Positions 10,216 through 21,900 of a stretch of 64,000 nt of DNA are shown in pieces. The notes below the pieces were generated by a model. The model ran no database searches, was not told the DNA's origin, and saw only the letters and a program-made list of their open reading frames with translations. Source of the stretch: Phytoseiulus persimilis (lineage: Eukaryota > Arthropoda > Arachnida > Mesostigmata > Phytoseiidae); assembly GCA_037576195.1 (NCBI GenBank), contig CM075101.1, forward strand, positions 31,000,001-31,064,000, in the 5' to 3' direction. The position numbers and the translations under genes were made by a program. Numbering within the stretch: the stretch's first letter is position 1; each line of letters starts with the position of its first letter.

Positions 10216-11590
10216 GGGGAAGGCATTGTCAGACCGGGGCGGAATCATCTCCGAAAACTCTCCGTGGAGCACGGCTTCGGATACCTCGAAGAATCTCCGT
10301 GTCGCCGCAATAACGCCTATGAGAAGAGATAACTATGCTAAAATGCCATTCGGGTCCAAAATCTACCCTAGAACACTTCAAAGGAGAACTCCAGGTTGAC
10401 CCGGAGTCAGTCAAAGAACGAATAAGTACCATGAGGGAAAGTTGGGAAGAACTCTGACGAGAGAATTCACCAGATCTGGGGCCCTATATGTGGGCCCCGA
10501 GCAGAAAACTTTGCCGATCCCTGCAGGAGATGAACAACCTCAAAGGGCGCAGCGAAGCGCGTCAGGGTACGCTGGTAACCCTCTAATATCTGCTCATTGC
10601 GCGAACATCATCCAATCCAAGTTTTCCTCTGCGAGCGGTTATCAGCGATGTGCGGCTATCATCCGACTGATTTTGAGATTCGAACTTCTCAGTTTTCGAG
10701 AGACGCCATGGCCCAAACGACGGTGAGGGCCGGTCGACGTCGTGGTCCAGTTGACGCGCTCCCTGAGGGGATCGTCTCCGGCTTTCATCTGAACAGCTAT
10801 AAGATTCGGAATTTCCCGAGTGGTTATTTTGCGCGAAACGAGGAGAGCTCAGTGAGCGAATAGCTCGAGATACAGCTTCGTTGTATGGAATTGTGGGTAT
10901 GATGGAAGTACACAGGAACAACCCGACGCTGGCGCCGCTTGCGGCCGGTGCTCAATCAACGACCGCGCCTAGCGACGTGCACCGCTCTTTACCGGCATCT
11001 TTAAAGGATGGATAAGCAGCTCAACTCACCCGGATTTCAATCAATGAGACAAAACTCAAAATATTCGCTCTTTACTGGCTCAGCACGATAACTGACGTAT
11101 GTTCTGAACGAGTGGTGCGAATCACATCGTCCGCCAGTGTCGATCGAATGGGAACGAGTGACAGTATGTAGCAAGTGAGTCCAGGACTCAGTTCCTCGCA
11201 GAATACTCAGATATGATAGGGGCAGCAGACAAAATATTCAGACTCTGTTTCCGACTAAATAATCGAAAGTGCAGAGCAATTTGCGCAAGATCAGCCTTTT
11301 ATGTGAGTAACATCCTCGTTGATCCAAAAACTTTGACAAAGAGCAATCTAGAACCATGAGATGTACCCCCTTTACGTAATTCCTCCGCAGAGAGATCTCC
11401 CACACGGCATGTGCTCCAGCCGCGCCGTTTCCTGGGATGAATACTGGTTTAGCAACGAACAGAGAATAATGAAATGAAGAAATCGCTCATCAAGAGGACA
11501 GGAACAGTTGCGTCTTGATTACAGAACCCTCTGATAAACACATCGCCAGAGACGAGAATATCTACATCCGTGAAACGCCGTTGATCAAGT
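10216..11590. other. Intergenic, downstream of IGBP1
   Basis: I see no recognisable gene. Overlapping frames at 10442-10921 are open on both strands, but the translations resemble nothing known. The last few hundred bases must contain the 3' untranslated region of IGBP1. I see no clear AATAAA on the minus strand within 130 bp of its stop. Confidence 0.4.
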
Positions 11591-13135
11591 TCAGCCCATG
11601 TTTTTCCGATTGCCCTCTCCTCTCCGATGTTCATCCTTCCAATCGTCCCACGCTCTCGCACGAGCTATCGCTTCGGGATCGTCGTTAGCGGTCTTGTCCT
11701 CTTTCTCCTCATCTTCGCGGTCGAGCTCTCTCTGGTTAGCATCAGGATCCTCAGCCCACTTCTGTAGACTGTGCCCACCTCTGTCGGAGAGAGAAGGTTA
11801 TGGTTATTCTTCCTCAGATTGAAAAATGGTGTCGGATCGGAAGTATTTTCCGGAAAAATGAATTGAACGTAATTCGAGAGCATTGGATGGTCGATGCGGT
11901 TACTCACGGACAATGACCGCCTTCGGCTCCGCCTTTGCCGTCTTTCCCATATTTCTGTTCGTAAAACTCGTCAACGCTGAGTATCGGAAGCGAGGGATAA
12001 CCGGCGCCGAAAACCTGCAAACCGGAAGTAGGCTCGAGAACGGATCGGAAGGGCCCCCTGTCAGATTATTCCGACTAGTCGAACATCCATCCTGCTTAAA
12101 TCTTACCTTCTTCTGTTCAACCGATTTCGTTATAATGAAAGGCTTGAAGGGTTTCCGTTTCACCTGCTGCTCTACTTCACTTTTCTGAGGTTTCGCCCTC
12201 ATGAACTGCAGAACCTGCTTCTCCTGGTCGACCAGCGCCAAGTCATCAACAGCTTTATGGCACCAGTAGGCAATTAAATTAAGGTAATAATCACGAACTT
12301 CATCATCTTGTGCTGAACCCGTGTCGATCTTCTTCTCGACTTCAAGTAGTAAGCTCTCGAGTCTTTGCTGCTCTTTGTATCTGAAGCAGGGACAAGAAAT
12401 GGGAAACTTCCTTGAGCGAGGGAGACAGATTCACCGGAATGTCAATGGAACAGGATGAGAGGTGAATGACAGAACGAGACGCAGGGCAACTCTTTCTTCC
12501 CAAGGGTCATACCGGTTGATTTTCGCGTTCCTATCTCTGGCTGCCTGCTCCAGAGATCTGTTGTCTTCCTTGTCGGATGATTTCTTCCCGGCCCACTTCG
12601 TCAAACCGTATTCTGTGCATCTTCTGCAAGAACAGACAACCGTGATGAATGGTCTCGCGGGAAACCTTTCCTGATTCTGAATCGGCTCCCAGCTCACTTG
12701 AGGAAATCTTCAAGGTAGATCTCGCTCTGCTCGATGAGCAGAAGTCTGTCGTCTCGTTTACGGGTCACCAAAGCGGATAAGAACGCCGGTAGAAGGAGAA
12801 ACTTCAAGACCGGGGTGGCTATCTCCTCCACTTTTTCATTGACGCTGAACAGACTCAGCTGATTAACCTGGAAGGGGGTCGCTCGCTGCAGTCAGCGATA
12901 GAGTTCGAGTCCTGAACAATTCAGTTTCGCGCTCCGAAATCGATTTGCCTTATACGAAAATGCATCGCTCCCAAATACATACAAATGTTGTGCACTCCTC
13001 CAATTTTCGGATAGCCTCGGCAACTGTCTGTTCGTACTTCGCATCTGTTGGGTTCATATCTTCGAGTTCTCTGATGGATTTGAAGCCGAATTTGAATAAA
13101 TCATCAAGTGACTCGGTCTCTGGATTCTTCTCCAT
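11591..13135 (-). CDS. IGBP1: Immunoglobulin-binding protein 1 / TAP42 (alpha4), PP2A regulatory protein
   Basis: The family binds and stabilises the catalytic subunits of PP2A-type phosphatases and acts downstream of TOR in the cytosol. Six exons join in frame: 13135-12983, 12867-12698, 12623-12513, 12380-12107, 12014-11908 and 11780-11591, giving 334 residues (human about 340). All introns are GT-AG, 74-132 nt. The N-terminal helical region begins SLDDLFKFGFKSIRELED (aligning with the LPELFETG start of the family) and continues FSVNEKVEEIATPVLKFLLL. The central helices include RNAKINRYKEQQRLESLL. The conserved C-terminal box reads RKPFKPFIIT, then VFGAGYPSLPILSVDEFYEQ across an exon junction. 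The acidic tail ends ARAWDDWKDEHRRG and GNRKNMG, the hallmark of the family. The ATG at 13135 is preferred over one at 13279 because the family starts close to this helix. It is divergent from REV1. Confidence 0.95.
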
Positions 13136-13856
13136 GCTTCGGGTGGTCTCGCAGCCTACACGACAGATCTCAACGTCCTCGAATCTGCAGCTGAAATCGT
13201 CGGCAAAGTTCTGTAGTTCCCCGGCAGTTCCACGGGAAAATAAGGACTCTTTTTCAACTGGCTTCCAACACTTTTCCATTCATGGGATTCGAAATTAGGT
13301 TTATCACGACGACTTCACTCAGAAGAGCGAGGGCTCGAACGACCCAACTCCATATTTCCCTCCACGAGAGCCCCATGGAACTTTGCGATCGTTTCCGTGC
13401 AGAGACTCACCCGAACACCTCCAATCTTTTTTGCTTTCCTCTCGAAACAGCGCTCGCTCCGACTCGACACTGTAAGCTCGCGGAGTGTTGACTTCGGAGC
13501 AGACGACACTTCAAAGCGAGACTCCAAGCACAGCCGATGGATAGTTTTTCGGTTCACTATAGTGTGCTTACGAAGTGCTGTTGAAATGCGATTGTTTCTG
13601 AGCTTCTTACCTGACGCCACATGGTGCCAATCTTTGCGATTTGATATCACAGTGAATGGCACTCAAGAATCTTCATGATGTTCAAATGAACGCAGGCGGT
13701 ACCTTCACAATCAGCTGGGAGAGCAGCGCGGGAATAGGATCGGGCTCCACCAGGAGGTCTAGAGTTGGAAGTGCGCCGACTTGGTGTGCCTGAACAGTTC
13801 GCTCTCATCAAGCGAAGCTGACCTGTTGAAGAAAGAGTGTGAAAATCAATCTAGTC
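13136..13856. promoter_or_regulatory. Shared upstream region of IGBP1 and REV1 (putative bidirectional promoter)
   Basis: 721 bp separate the two divergent start codons. A 115-codon minus-strand open frame lies here (13315-13662), but it lacks an ATG at its head and has no family resemblance. The region probably holds both 5' untranslated leaders and a promoter without an obvious TATA box. Assignment rests on geometry only. Confidence 0.5.
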
Positions 13857-16800
13857 ATGTCTCGCGGAAGAGGCAACCGCATGAGATCGGCCGATGAGGC
13901 TTGGCCCGATGGCTACATGGCAGCCAAAATACAGAAACTAGAAATGCAATTCCAATCTGACTCCAGGCAGTTCGAACAGAAGAGTGATATATTCAAGGGT
14001 AAGTCAGCTTGTCGGAACTCATTGCTCGTCTCATGCGGTAACGTTGAAGAGGGGACTCCATATTTATGGTAATCATCGATGCATGCATAGCCACCATAGG
14101 CGTAGATTTAAAAGATTCCCCTCCGCCTGCGAAACAAACTGCTCTCCTGACTATTCTCCACCCAGAGCCTGGCTCTGGGAACTCGGAGAAGTTTCCCACA
14201 AAATGAGGCACCCTAAGGAGCCTCACCGATAGTAGCCCCAAGATGGAAATGTCAGCGAAGAGACAATGATGCCACTTTCTCTTCCAGGTGTCGCGATTCA
14301 TGTGAACGGGTACACACAGCCTTCATCGGATGAGTTACGACGTCTCATCGGCATTCATGGTGGTCACTATCTGAATTATTTCCAACGAGGCACGAACCAC
14401 TATGTTATTTGTTGCAATCTGTCAAAAGCCAAGAAAGCAGACTGGTTGAGATATGCGGTCAGGCCTGCTTGGATAGTGGACTCAATCAATATAGGACACC
14501 GATTACCCGTTGCCGATTACTACCTAGAGAAGAAGAGGACTGTTTTCGATGTACAAACAGAAGTTCCTTCGACATCGACGAATCCAACGAATTGTCCAAC
14601 GATATCAGATCTCGTGATCGGCAAAGAAACCGGTGCAGAACTGGCTGAGCTCAAAGGCGAACCGAAAAAAGAAGAACCCAGAACAGCTTCTGATGCCGGC
14701 TTCGTCGAGAAGTTTTTCAAGAAGAGTCGTTTGTCGTTTATAGCCACGATGAAAGTCAGGATGCAAGAGTATCTGAAAACATTGAAGGAAAAACCGGATC
14801 ATCAATTCACGGGGAAAGCTCACTTAGCCAGAGACAGTCATCACGAGGAAGTTCTGGACTCGCCAGTTTTCTTGCACATCGATATGGATTGTTTCTTCGC
14901 GTCTGTGGCAGTTCGAAACCGACCGGACCTGAAGGACAAACCTGTGGCTATATGTAGCAACCAGAAAGCGAAACGCAAAAATCAGGACCCGAATCTAGAT
15001 CTGACCGATTATCGGAGCTGGAGCTGGCAAGATGCGTCAACGGCAGAGATTTCCTGCGTTAACTATGCGGCTCGTCAATTTGGGATCCATGCGAGCATGT
15101 TCCTGGGCACTGCGCAAACCCTGTGTCCTGACTTGATTGTCTTGCCGTACGACTTCGAGGGTTTCGAGGAAGTATCCAAGTGTCTTTATGATACAGTAGC
15201 GTCGTTGACGCTGAACATCGAGGCACAGAGTGTGGATGAGCTCTATGCCGACGTCACAGAGGTCATCCAGGAGATTCAATGCACTCCGGAGGCTGTTGGC
15301 CGATATCTGAAGGAGACCATTCTCAACGCGAGCGGCTGCGCCTGCACAGTGGGGATAGGTCCTAACTTACTGATTGCGAGACTCGCTACAAAGAAAGCGA
15401 AACCGGACGGGCTCTGCTTCATAAGGCAGGACGAGGTTGCCGAGTTCATGGCCGACAAAAAAGTTTCAGAAATCCCCGGTGTCGGCGGCTCTACGGAAGA
15501 GAAATTGCGCGAAATTGGGGTGACCACGTGCCTCGAACTGCAGCAAGTCAAGCTGTCAGGGCTCAGAGAGCTCTTCGGCGCCAACCAGGCGCTGAAAATC
15601 GTCGAACTATCCAGGGGTATCTGCACCCGTAAAATTAAAGACGCCGTCGACGTTCAAAGAAGAAATATTTCGGTGGAAATCAATTACGGCATGCGATTTA
15701 AAGAAGTTTCTGAAGTCAAGAACTGTCTGGAAGAACTTTCGGCGGAAATCCATAAGCGCCTCCTGCACGCGAACTCGGCGACGGAGAATCTCAGATTCAG
15801 AGTGCTCGTCCGACGTCCGGACGCACCTGAAGAAACAATGAAATACTTGGGTTGCGGCAGATGCAATCAAATGGCATTGTCGGAGTCGTTCAAGGTGCCT
15901 GTGTCTTGCAAAGATGCAATTACAAAATGTGTATGGAATTTGTTCGAGAAGCTGAGTCCTCCCGTAAAAGACATCAGAGGAATGGGAATCACGCTGTCTA
16001 AGTTTACATCTCTGAAGGATGTGCCTAGAATCACTAAGCTCGACGTTTTCCTCGATAAAATCTCTCGGATCGAAGTCCCCACGGCTCCAACGAAACGCGA
16101 GGAAACGATATCGACCGTTCCGGAGGCGGGACTCCCCAGAGTTGAAGATCTCGAAATTTACATCTTTTCGAGCGAAGACGAATCCGACGACATCATGATC
16201 CTAGAAGACGATTGCCCGCTGCCGGCGGGTCCTAAGAATGTCCAAAAGAAGTCGTCCCAACCGATTAACCCGACAAAAAAAATGAAGGGGAAGCGAGCGA
16301 ACCAGCAGTTGAAGAAAACCTCCACCAAGGGACAACTTGATATCAGAAAAGTTCTGGAGTTTGGCAGAGAAATGAGGGGTGAAATCATTGTGCCCGTGAA
16401 GGAGAATCAAGCTACCGCTCCCGATTCGGTCGAAGCTTCTCCGCAAAAACAGCCCTTCGTCGGATCCGAGGTTTGTTAGATTCTGAGAAAACTTGGACTC
16501 TGTATCTGATTGTTTGAGTGTTCTCGAACAGAGAAGCATTCAGGGGAGAAAAGCATTGAGACTAATCGATTCACTTTGTTTCAGAAAATCTCATTCGGAC
16601 CGAAAAAACTATTCCATCTAAACAAACTCTTGAGGGAGTGGCTGAGCAGCAGCAAAGTACCATTCGACTCGGACATCGCTGCCTGGCTGGAGGCCTTGAA
16701 AAAAGTGGTTTTGGTCGATCCCAGATCTTGCACGATCCTCTTGAGAACCCTCATCCGCTTAGCTCCGAGTGACTGGTCTGAAACTTGCAATACCATTCGA

Positions 16801-16863
16801 GAGAATCTACAGGATTTCATAAACATCAAAATCCAATCCGGGGAGTTAAGTGTCATACTGTGA
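13857..16863 (+). CDS. REV1: DNA repair protein REV1, Y-family deoxycytidyl transferase
   Basis: REV1 inserts dCMP opposite abasic sites and damaged G in the nucleus and scaffolds other translesion polymerases. Three exons (13857-13998, 14288-16470, 16585-16863) join in frame to 867 residues; vertebrate REV1 is about 1250. The N-terminus has the conserved GYMAAKIQKLEMQF. A BRCT domain (about 47-130) opens VAIHVNGYTQPSSDELRRLI and contains WIVDS at 109-113. The Y-family core starts HIDMDCFFASVAVRNRPDL with catalytic D246; the second acidic pair is D364-E365 in QSVDELYADVTEV. GVGGSTEEKL (helix-hairpin-helix) and a little-finger domain (EINYGMRF) follow. Residues 776-867 form the C-terminal domain that binds REV7 and other polymerases (LREWL). 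The linker 640-775 has no visible ubiquitin-binding UBM motifs but two acidic SIM-like motifs at 669-689. Upstream it is divergent from IGBP1; downstream it is convergent with MRPL28. Confidence 0.96.
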
Positions 16864-16945
16864 TAGTGCTGCTGAAGTGGTCATTTTAAGTAATGTCTAT
16901 AAAATTTTGTGAAACGATAGAACATCGGATTCAATGTAGTTTCCC

Positions 16946-16951
16946 TTTATT
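16946..16951 (-). terminator. Polyadenylation signal of MRPL28 (AATAAA on minus strand)
   Basis: TTTATT on the plus strand lies 33 bp beyond the MRPL28 stop codon, inside the 120-bp gap shared with the 3' end of REV1. Confidence 0.6.
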
Positions 16952-16983
16952 CCTATACATGCAACAATGGTAAATCCTAGAAG

Positions 16984-17801
16984 CTACGCGTTCGCGGAAC
17001 CGGCTTGCTGCTTCAGTGACTGGATGAACTTAGCTCTCAATTCCACTTTTCTCGGAGTGCCTCTCGCTTCTTGCTCCTGCTCCAAGAGTTTCCAAGTGGC
17101 TTCCCTCATGTTCAGTCCAATCCACTCCGCTTCTTCCTCGGGTATGACGAACTCAGCGTACTTCACCAGAATCTCTTCCCGCTTTTTCGCATCACCAGGG
17201 TGGATTTCATTGCGCGCGAGGGCTAATAACATTTTCCTCCTGAGGTCTAATGCCATCTGTGATCCGAGATCTTGAACAGGCGTCTTGAGGATGTAGTTGT
17301 CGAAACCGAAAGCCTCATCGATCAGGCGTCTAGCGTGCTCCGTGACCTCAACCTGCACGAAACGCATGCATTGAGCTCATGCCGAGTTTGACCCCGAAAT
17401 GAATAATCATAAGCATATGAGCGGGCATTTCTCCATGGCGTCCGTCAAAGCCATCAAAGCTCACTAACCTGAAGATATTTATCGAGGATCTCCGAATAGT
17501 ATACGTTCTTATAAACGTAAGGAACCCAGAGCGTGGGAACTGTTCCAACCCCATCCTTCCGCCTTCGGCAGCCTTTGACGGCTTCCTCGCCGCCCCAAAT
17601 TCCTCTTTGACTCTCGGGGAGGAAATATGTGGGGATTCGGGCATCGGGTGTCTTGAAAACCTTGCGCTGACTAGCGTCAAACCAGTATTTCTCTGTAGGT
17701 GCTCTGCACATTACTCTAGCGCGCGGTCTCTTCATGTCCTCCAAAAATTGCTGATAGCACTTCGGGAACCGCTCGAAAAGTGGGACATACTTCGGCCTCA
17801 T
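16984..17801 (-). CDS. MRPL28: Large ribosomal subunit protein bL28m (mitochondrial L28)
   Basis: This is a nuclear-encoded protein of the mitochondrial large ribosomal subunit. Two exons (17801-17469 and 17352-16984, intron 116 nt) join in frame to 233 residues; the human protein is about 256. Diagnostic blocks are IPTYFLPESQRGIWGGEE, YYSEILDKYLQ across the junction into VEVTEHARRLIDEAFGFDNY, then ILKTPVQDLGS and FVIPEEEAEWIGLNMREA. The start is the only ATG upstream of the conserved region in this frame; the open frame extends 27 codons further to a GTG preceded by an in-frame TAA, so a longer product would need an unseen 5' exon. The N-terminus (MRPKYVPLFERFPKCYQQF) is basic and free of acidic residues in its first ten positions, compatible with a mitochondrial targeting signal. 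It is convergent with REV1 and divergent from MBTPS1. Confidence 0.93.
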
Positions 17802-18905
17802 CCCGCTCTTGAGCTTAGCACCACTCTCTTGATGGCCAAAACCGTCCGACTGGTGGAAACTTCTCAGTATGTCAAGATCCACTGCTTATTCCGGTCTGCC
17901 GTGTGTTCGGTTAGGAACGACAATAACAAACCCACGATTAGTTGAGGCTAGTTGCAGCGTAGGAGCCAGCGCTCCAATTTCTTCTGATGATTGTGTTTTT
18001 GGGTAACCTAATTCTGGGAAGCATTATCTTGGATGCATTCTAGCTCTGACTAAGACTCGGATCCCAAAGGAGGAAATGGCGCGTCGCAGCTCACGTTTGC
18101 GAGGTTATTTCCTCGCTCATCCCCGCGTAGGAGGAGCTCTGCGACTGAACCTTACCTGGAGAGAGGATACCGAGCAGCTGAGAAACTAGACACCTGAATA
18201 CTGGACAGTTCAGAGTGAATGCGAGATCAGACGACTCTGCCTGAATGATCAGAATGCTCTCGACCATGTTCTGAGACAGGAAGCATGTGAACTCTTTCGA
18301 TGGTGAGTTCTCCCGCTGACATTCACTTATTCACCAGAAAATCATTGACGTCGTTACTGCACACAATCGGATCAAAGTGGCCTATCATCGCACTCAATAA
18401 TAGGGATAGAGTGGAGGCGGGCAGTATGTTTCCGCCTTAGTGGTGAGCTTGTGGTTCTTCGAAGGTGAAATTGCCCAGAAGAAGGCGCTCATCTCGGATG
18501 ACGACTCTCGGACGAATTCATCGTGCCGCATTCAAGAGGAGCACGTTTCGCACCCGATCGCTCCGCTGACATGCACCGCTCGGTATGTGAGCGCGACAAT
18601 TGATTCTGAGCACTGATGCTACCCTGCTCTCACTAATGTCCTGCGAAGAGATGCCGCAACAAGCCTCCGAGAACGCAATCCAGGAGTTGAGAGTCCTCAG
18701 AGGAGGGACGATGTCGCCCTTCAGCGGGTATTGCTGTCGGACCAATCCCTGACCCGAGAGATCGGCGGAAATGCGCGTGTAGCGTTTCCACTTTTCATCT
18801 ATGAGAACTGCTGACCGCCGTCAAATACTTGAAGTAATATCGGGGTCTTTGGAGTGCGCTCTCGAATATTGATTGGCGAGCTGAAGAATTCAAAGACACG
18901 ACCTC
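17802..18905. other. Upstream region between MRPL28 and MBTPS1, with possible decayed retroelement
   Basis: 1104 bp separate the divergent starts. Plus-strand pieces such as RRLCLNDQNALDHVLRQEAC (about 18219-18290) recall the C-terminal zinc-finger-like part of LINE polyproteins, and 18479-18620 is open (KKALISDDDSRTNSSCRIQ). Neither is intact, so I regard them as doubtful relics. Promoters for both genes must lie here or in unseen 5' exons. Confidence 0.35.
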
Positions 18906-21900
18906 ATGGACGGGTTAGCCTGCGTGGATCGAGAAAGATGGTTCTCCTGCGAGGAAGCTCTCTCTGACGCTGACGACGGTGTTCTGTTTCAGATATCTGC
19001 CCTCGTGTGGAGCAGTTGCTTGGTGCTGCTCCACCTCACCCAGGCTGAGGTCCGGGTGACTTTCACCACGGCAACGATCCCTGACGAATATCTGGTTCAT
19101 TTCAAGCACTACTTGCTGCCAGGCACAAGGCAGCGGTATATCCGAGCTGGTTTGCAGGGCGACTTCGAAACATTGCCTCGAACCAAGTTTCGCGACATTG
19201 CCAGTGACTTTGAAGTTATTCGATTCAAAGGCGATTTGAGCCCCTTGCAAGATCATCCAGAAGTCAAATACATAGGCCACCACAAGAGCGTCCGACGACT
19301 CTTTTCCGTGATAAACTCCACGGAATCTGAAGAGAGCAATGTTCAGGATCCACACACAGATCTGCCAGCCCTTGAGGATGCGAAGAGGAACGTCACACCG
19401 AAAAAAAAGAAGAAGCAGGCGTCGAGATCCTACCACAGCCCCGAAGTTTTCATGGACCTCATTGGAGAAGCTCATCAAACCAGGAAACTCCTCCGCGTGA
19501 TTAATACCAAACAAGTCACTCGAGTTCTACAAGCTGACACGCTCTGGGAGTTGGGTGAGTTTGAGCATCGGCCGTCGGTTTCAGTTTAATTCGATTCCAT
19601 GGCCGGAGAAGGGAAGCAGCTCTGATTATAATCAGAGCTGCTTCCGATCAGATAATTATCTGATCCCTACGAGGAGCTTTCTCACAGGCGTGCGCGGCAA
19701 GGGCGTCCGTGTGGCGGTATTCGATACGGGACTTGCCAAAAGTCATCCCCATTTCAAACAAATATACGAAAGAACCGACTGGACGAACGAGAAGACCACA
19801 GAAGATGGGCTCGGTCATGGTGAGCTGCAAATGATTCTTTCCTGAAGCCGAATAGAAATATCAGAGCGAAACTCAAGTTTCCATGTTTTGGAACCGCTCA
19901 TTTGCGGAGTGATATTGTGAGTCATTGACATTCAGACTTTCCGAATCGCAGGAACCTTCGTGGCCGGCGTCATCGCCTCGTCACACCCAGACTGTATGGG
20001 ATTCGCGCCCGAAGCCGAGCTCCACGTTTTCCGGGTGTTCACCAACAATCAGGTCTCGTATACCTCGTGGTTCCTCGATGCATTCAATTACGCAATATTG
20101 AAGAAAATGAATGTTCTGAACCTGTCCATCGGGGGCCCTGACTTCATGGACAAACCGTTCGTTGACAAAGTCTGGGAACTCACTGCGAACGGTATCATCA
20201 TGATCAGGTGATTCCTCTCTTTCCGAGAGTTTTACTCTCTCCTTCGGGGAGAATTCTCACAGTCGGATCAACTGCACGGTGATGTTTGTTCTGACTCTCC
20301 GGAACCGCTTTCAGCGCCATCGGGAACGATGGCCCTTTGTATGGGACGTTGAACAACCCTGCTGATCAAATGGACGTTATCGGTGTCGGCGGAATAAATT
20401 TCGAGAACGAAATCGCGAAGTTCTCATCGCGGGGCATGACTACGTGGGAGCTCCCAGGCGGCTACGGAAGACTCAAGCCGGATCTTGTCACCTACGGTAG
20501 TACGGTGTATGGATCCGCTATCAACGGAGGTTGCCGGTCCCTGTCCGGTACCTCAGTCGCCTCGCCAGTTGTCGCCGGAGCCGTGACTCTTCTGCTCTCG
20601 GGTGTTCTGGACCTGTTCTCGCTCGTGAACCCGGCGTCAATGAAGCAGGCGCTATTGTCCTCTGCTAGGAGACTCTCTGGGCCGAATATGTTCGAGCAAG
20701 GGTGGGGAAAGCTGAACTTGATCGAAGCCTATCAAGCACTTCGAGCGTACACTCCGCAAGCCACAGTGAGTCCTTCTTATATCGACTTCACGGAATGCCC
20801 ATACATGTGGCCGTATTGCACTCAGCCTCTGTACCACACGGGCTTGCCAGTCATCGTGAATGTCACAGTCCTCAACGGTATGGGGGTGAGCGGTCGTTTC
20901 GTCGAGCCGCCGGTTTGGAAGCCCTACATTCTACAAAATGGCCATGTACTCAACATCTCGATGAGCTACAGCGAAGTAATTTGGCCTTGGAGCGGTTATC
21001 TGGCCCTGCACATCGTGGTTAACGATAAAGGCGCGCAGTTCGAAGGTGTGGCGCAGGGGTTCGTGAGCGTCACCGTCGAGAGTCCGCCGGAGAAAGGCAG
21101 CGACAAACCGCGCACGTCGGTCGTCGAGTTGCCGATCAAAGTCCGCGTCATTCCAACGCCACCGCGGCACAAACGGATCCTTTGGGACCAGTTCCACAAC
21201 CTCCGCTACCCTCCAGGATACTTTCCTAGAGACAACCTGAAGATGAAGAACGACCCGCTCGACTGGCATGGAGATCATGTACACACAAACTTCAAGGAAC
21301 TCTACACTCACCTGCGGAACACCGGCTACTACGTCGAAGTTCTCGGTGAGCCCTTCACGTGCTTCGATGCGAAAAATTACGCCGTTCTCCTCATCGTCGA
21401 CCCGGAGGAAGAGTTTTTCGATGAGGAAGTTCTCAAGATCAAGAACGCAGTGCGCGATGAACAGCTCAACGTGGTGATATTCGCTGACTGGTACAACAGT
21501 ACAGTAATGCAGAAAGTCCGTTTCTACGACGAGAATACGAGGCAGTGGTGGTTGCCCGACACTGGTGGGACCAACGTCCCGGCGTTGAACGAGCTTCTAG
21601 CCCCCTGGAATATTACTCTCGGAGACGGAGTTTTCGAAGGCGATTTCAAGCTTGGGAAACACGATATGTACTACGCATCGGGCACCGAGATCGCTTCGTT
21701 TCCGAAAGAGATGCTCACGATTTCTAAAAAACTCAACGACCAAGGGCTCGAAATCATCGAAGGAGAAGGAGTGAACTCCGCGATGAAAAACACGCAAGAG
21801 GCTGTCATAGCAGGCATTCTTCAGATAAAAATAGACGATCGGAAGGCTGGCCGGCTCGCGATCTACGGCGATTCGAACTGCTTGGACTCAGCGCACCTCA

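Noticed and set aside
17802-17882. Longer MRPL28 start at 17882
   Set aside because: The codon is GTG, not ATG, and an in-frame TAA lies just upstream; the ATG at 17801 is the usable start.
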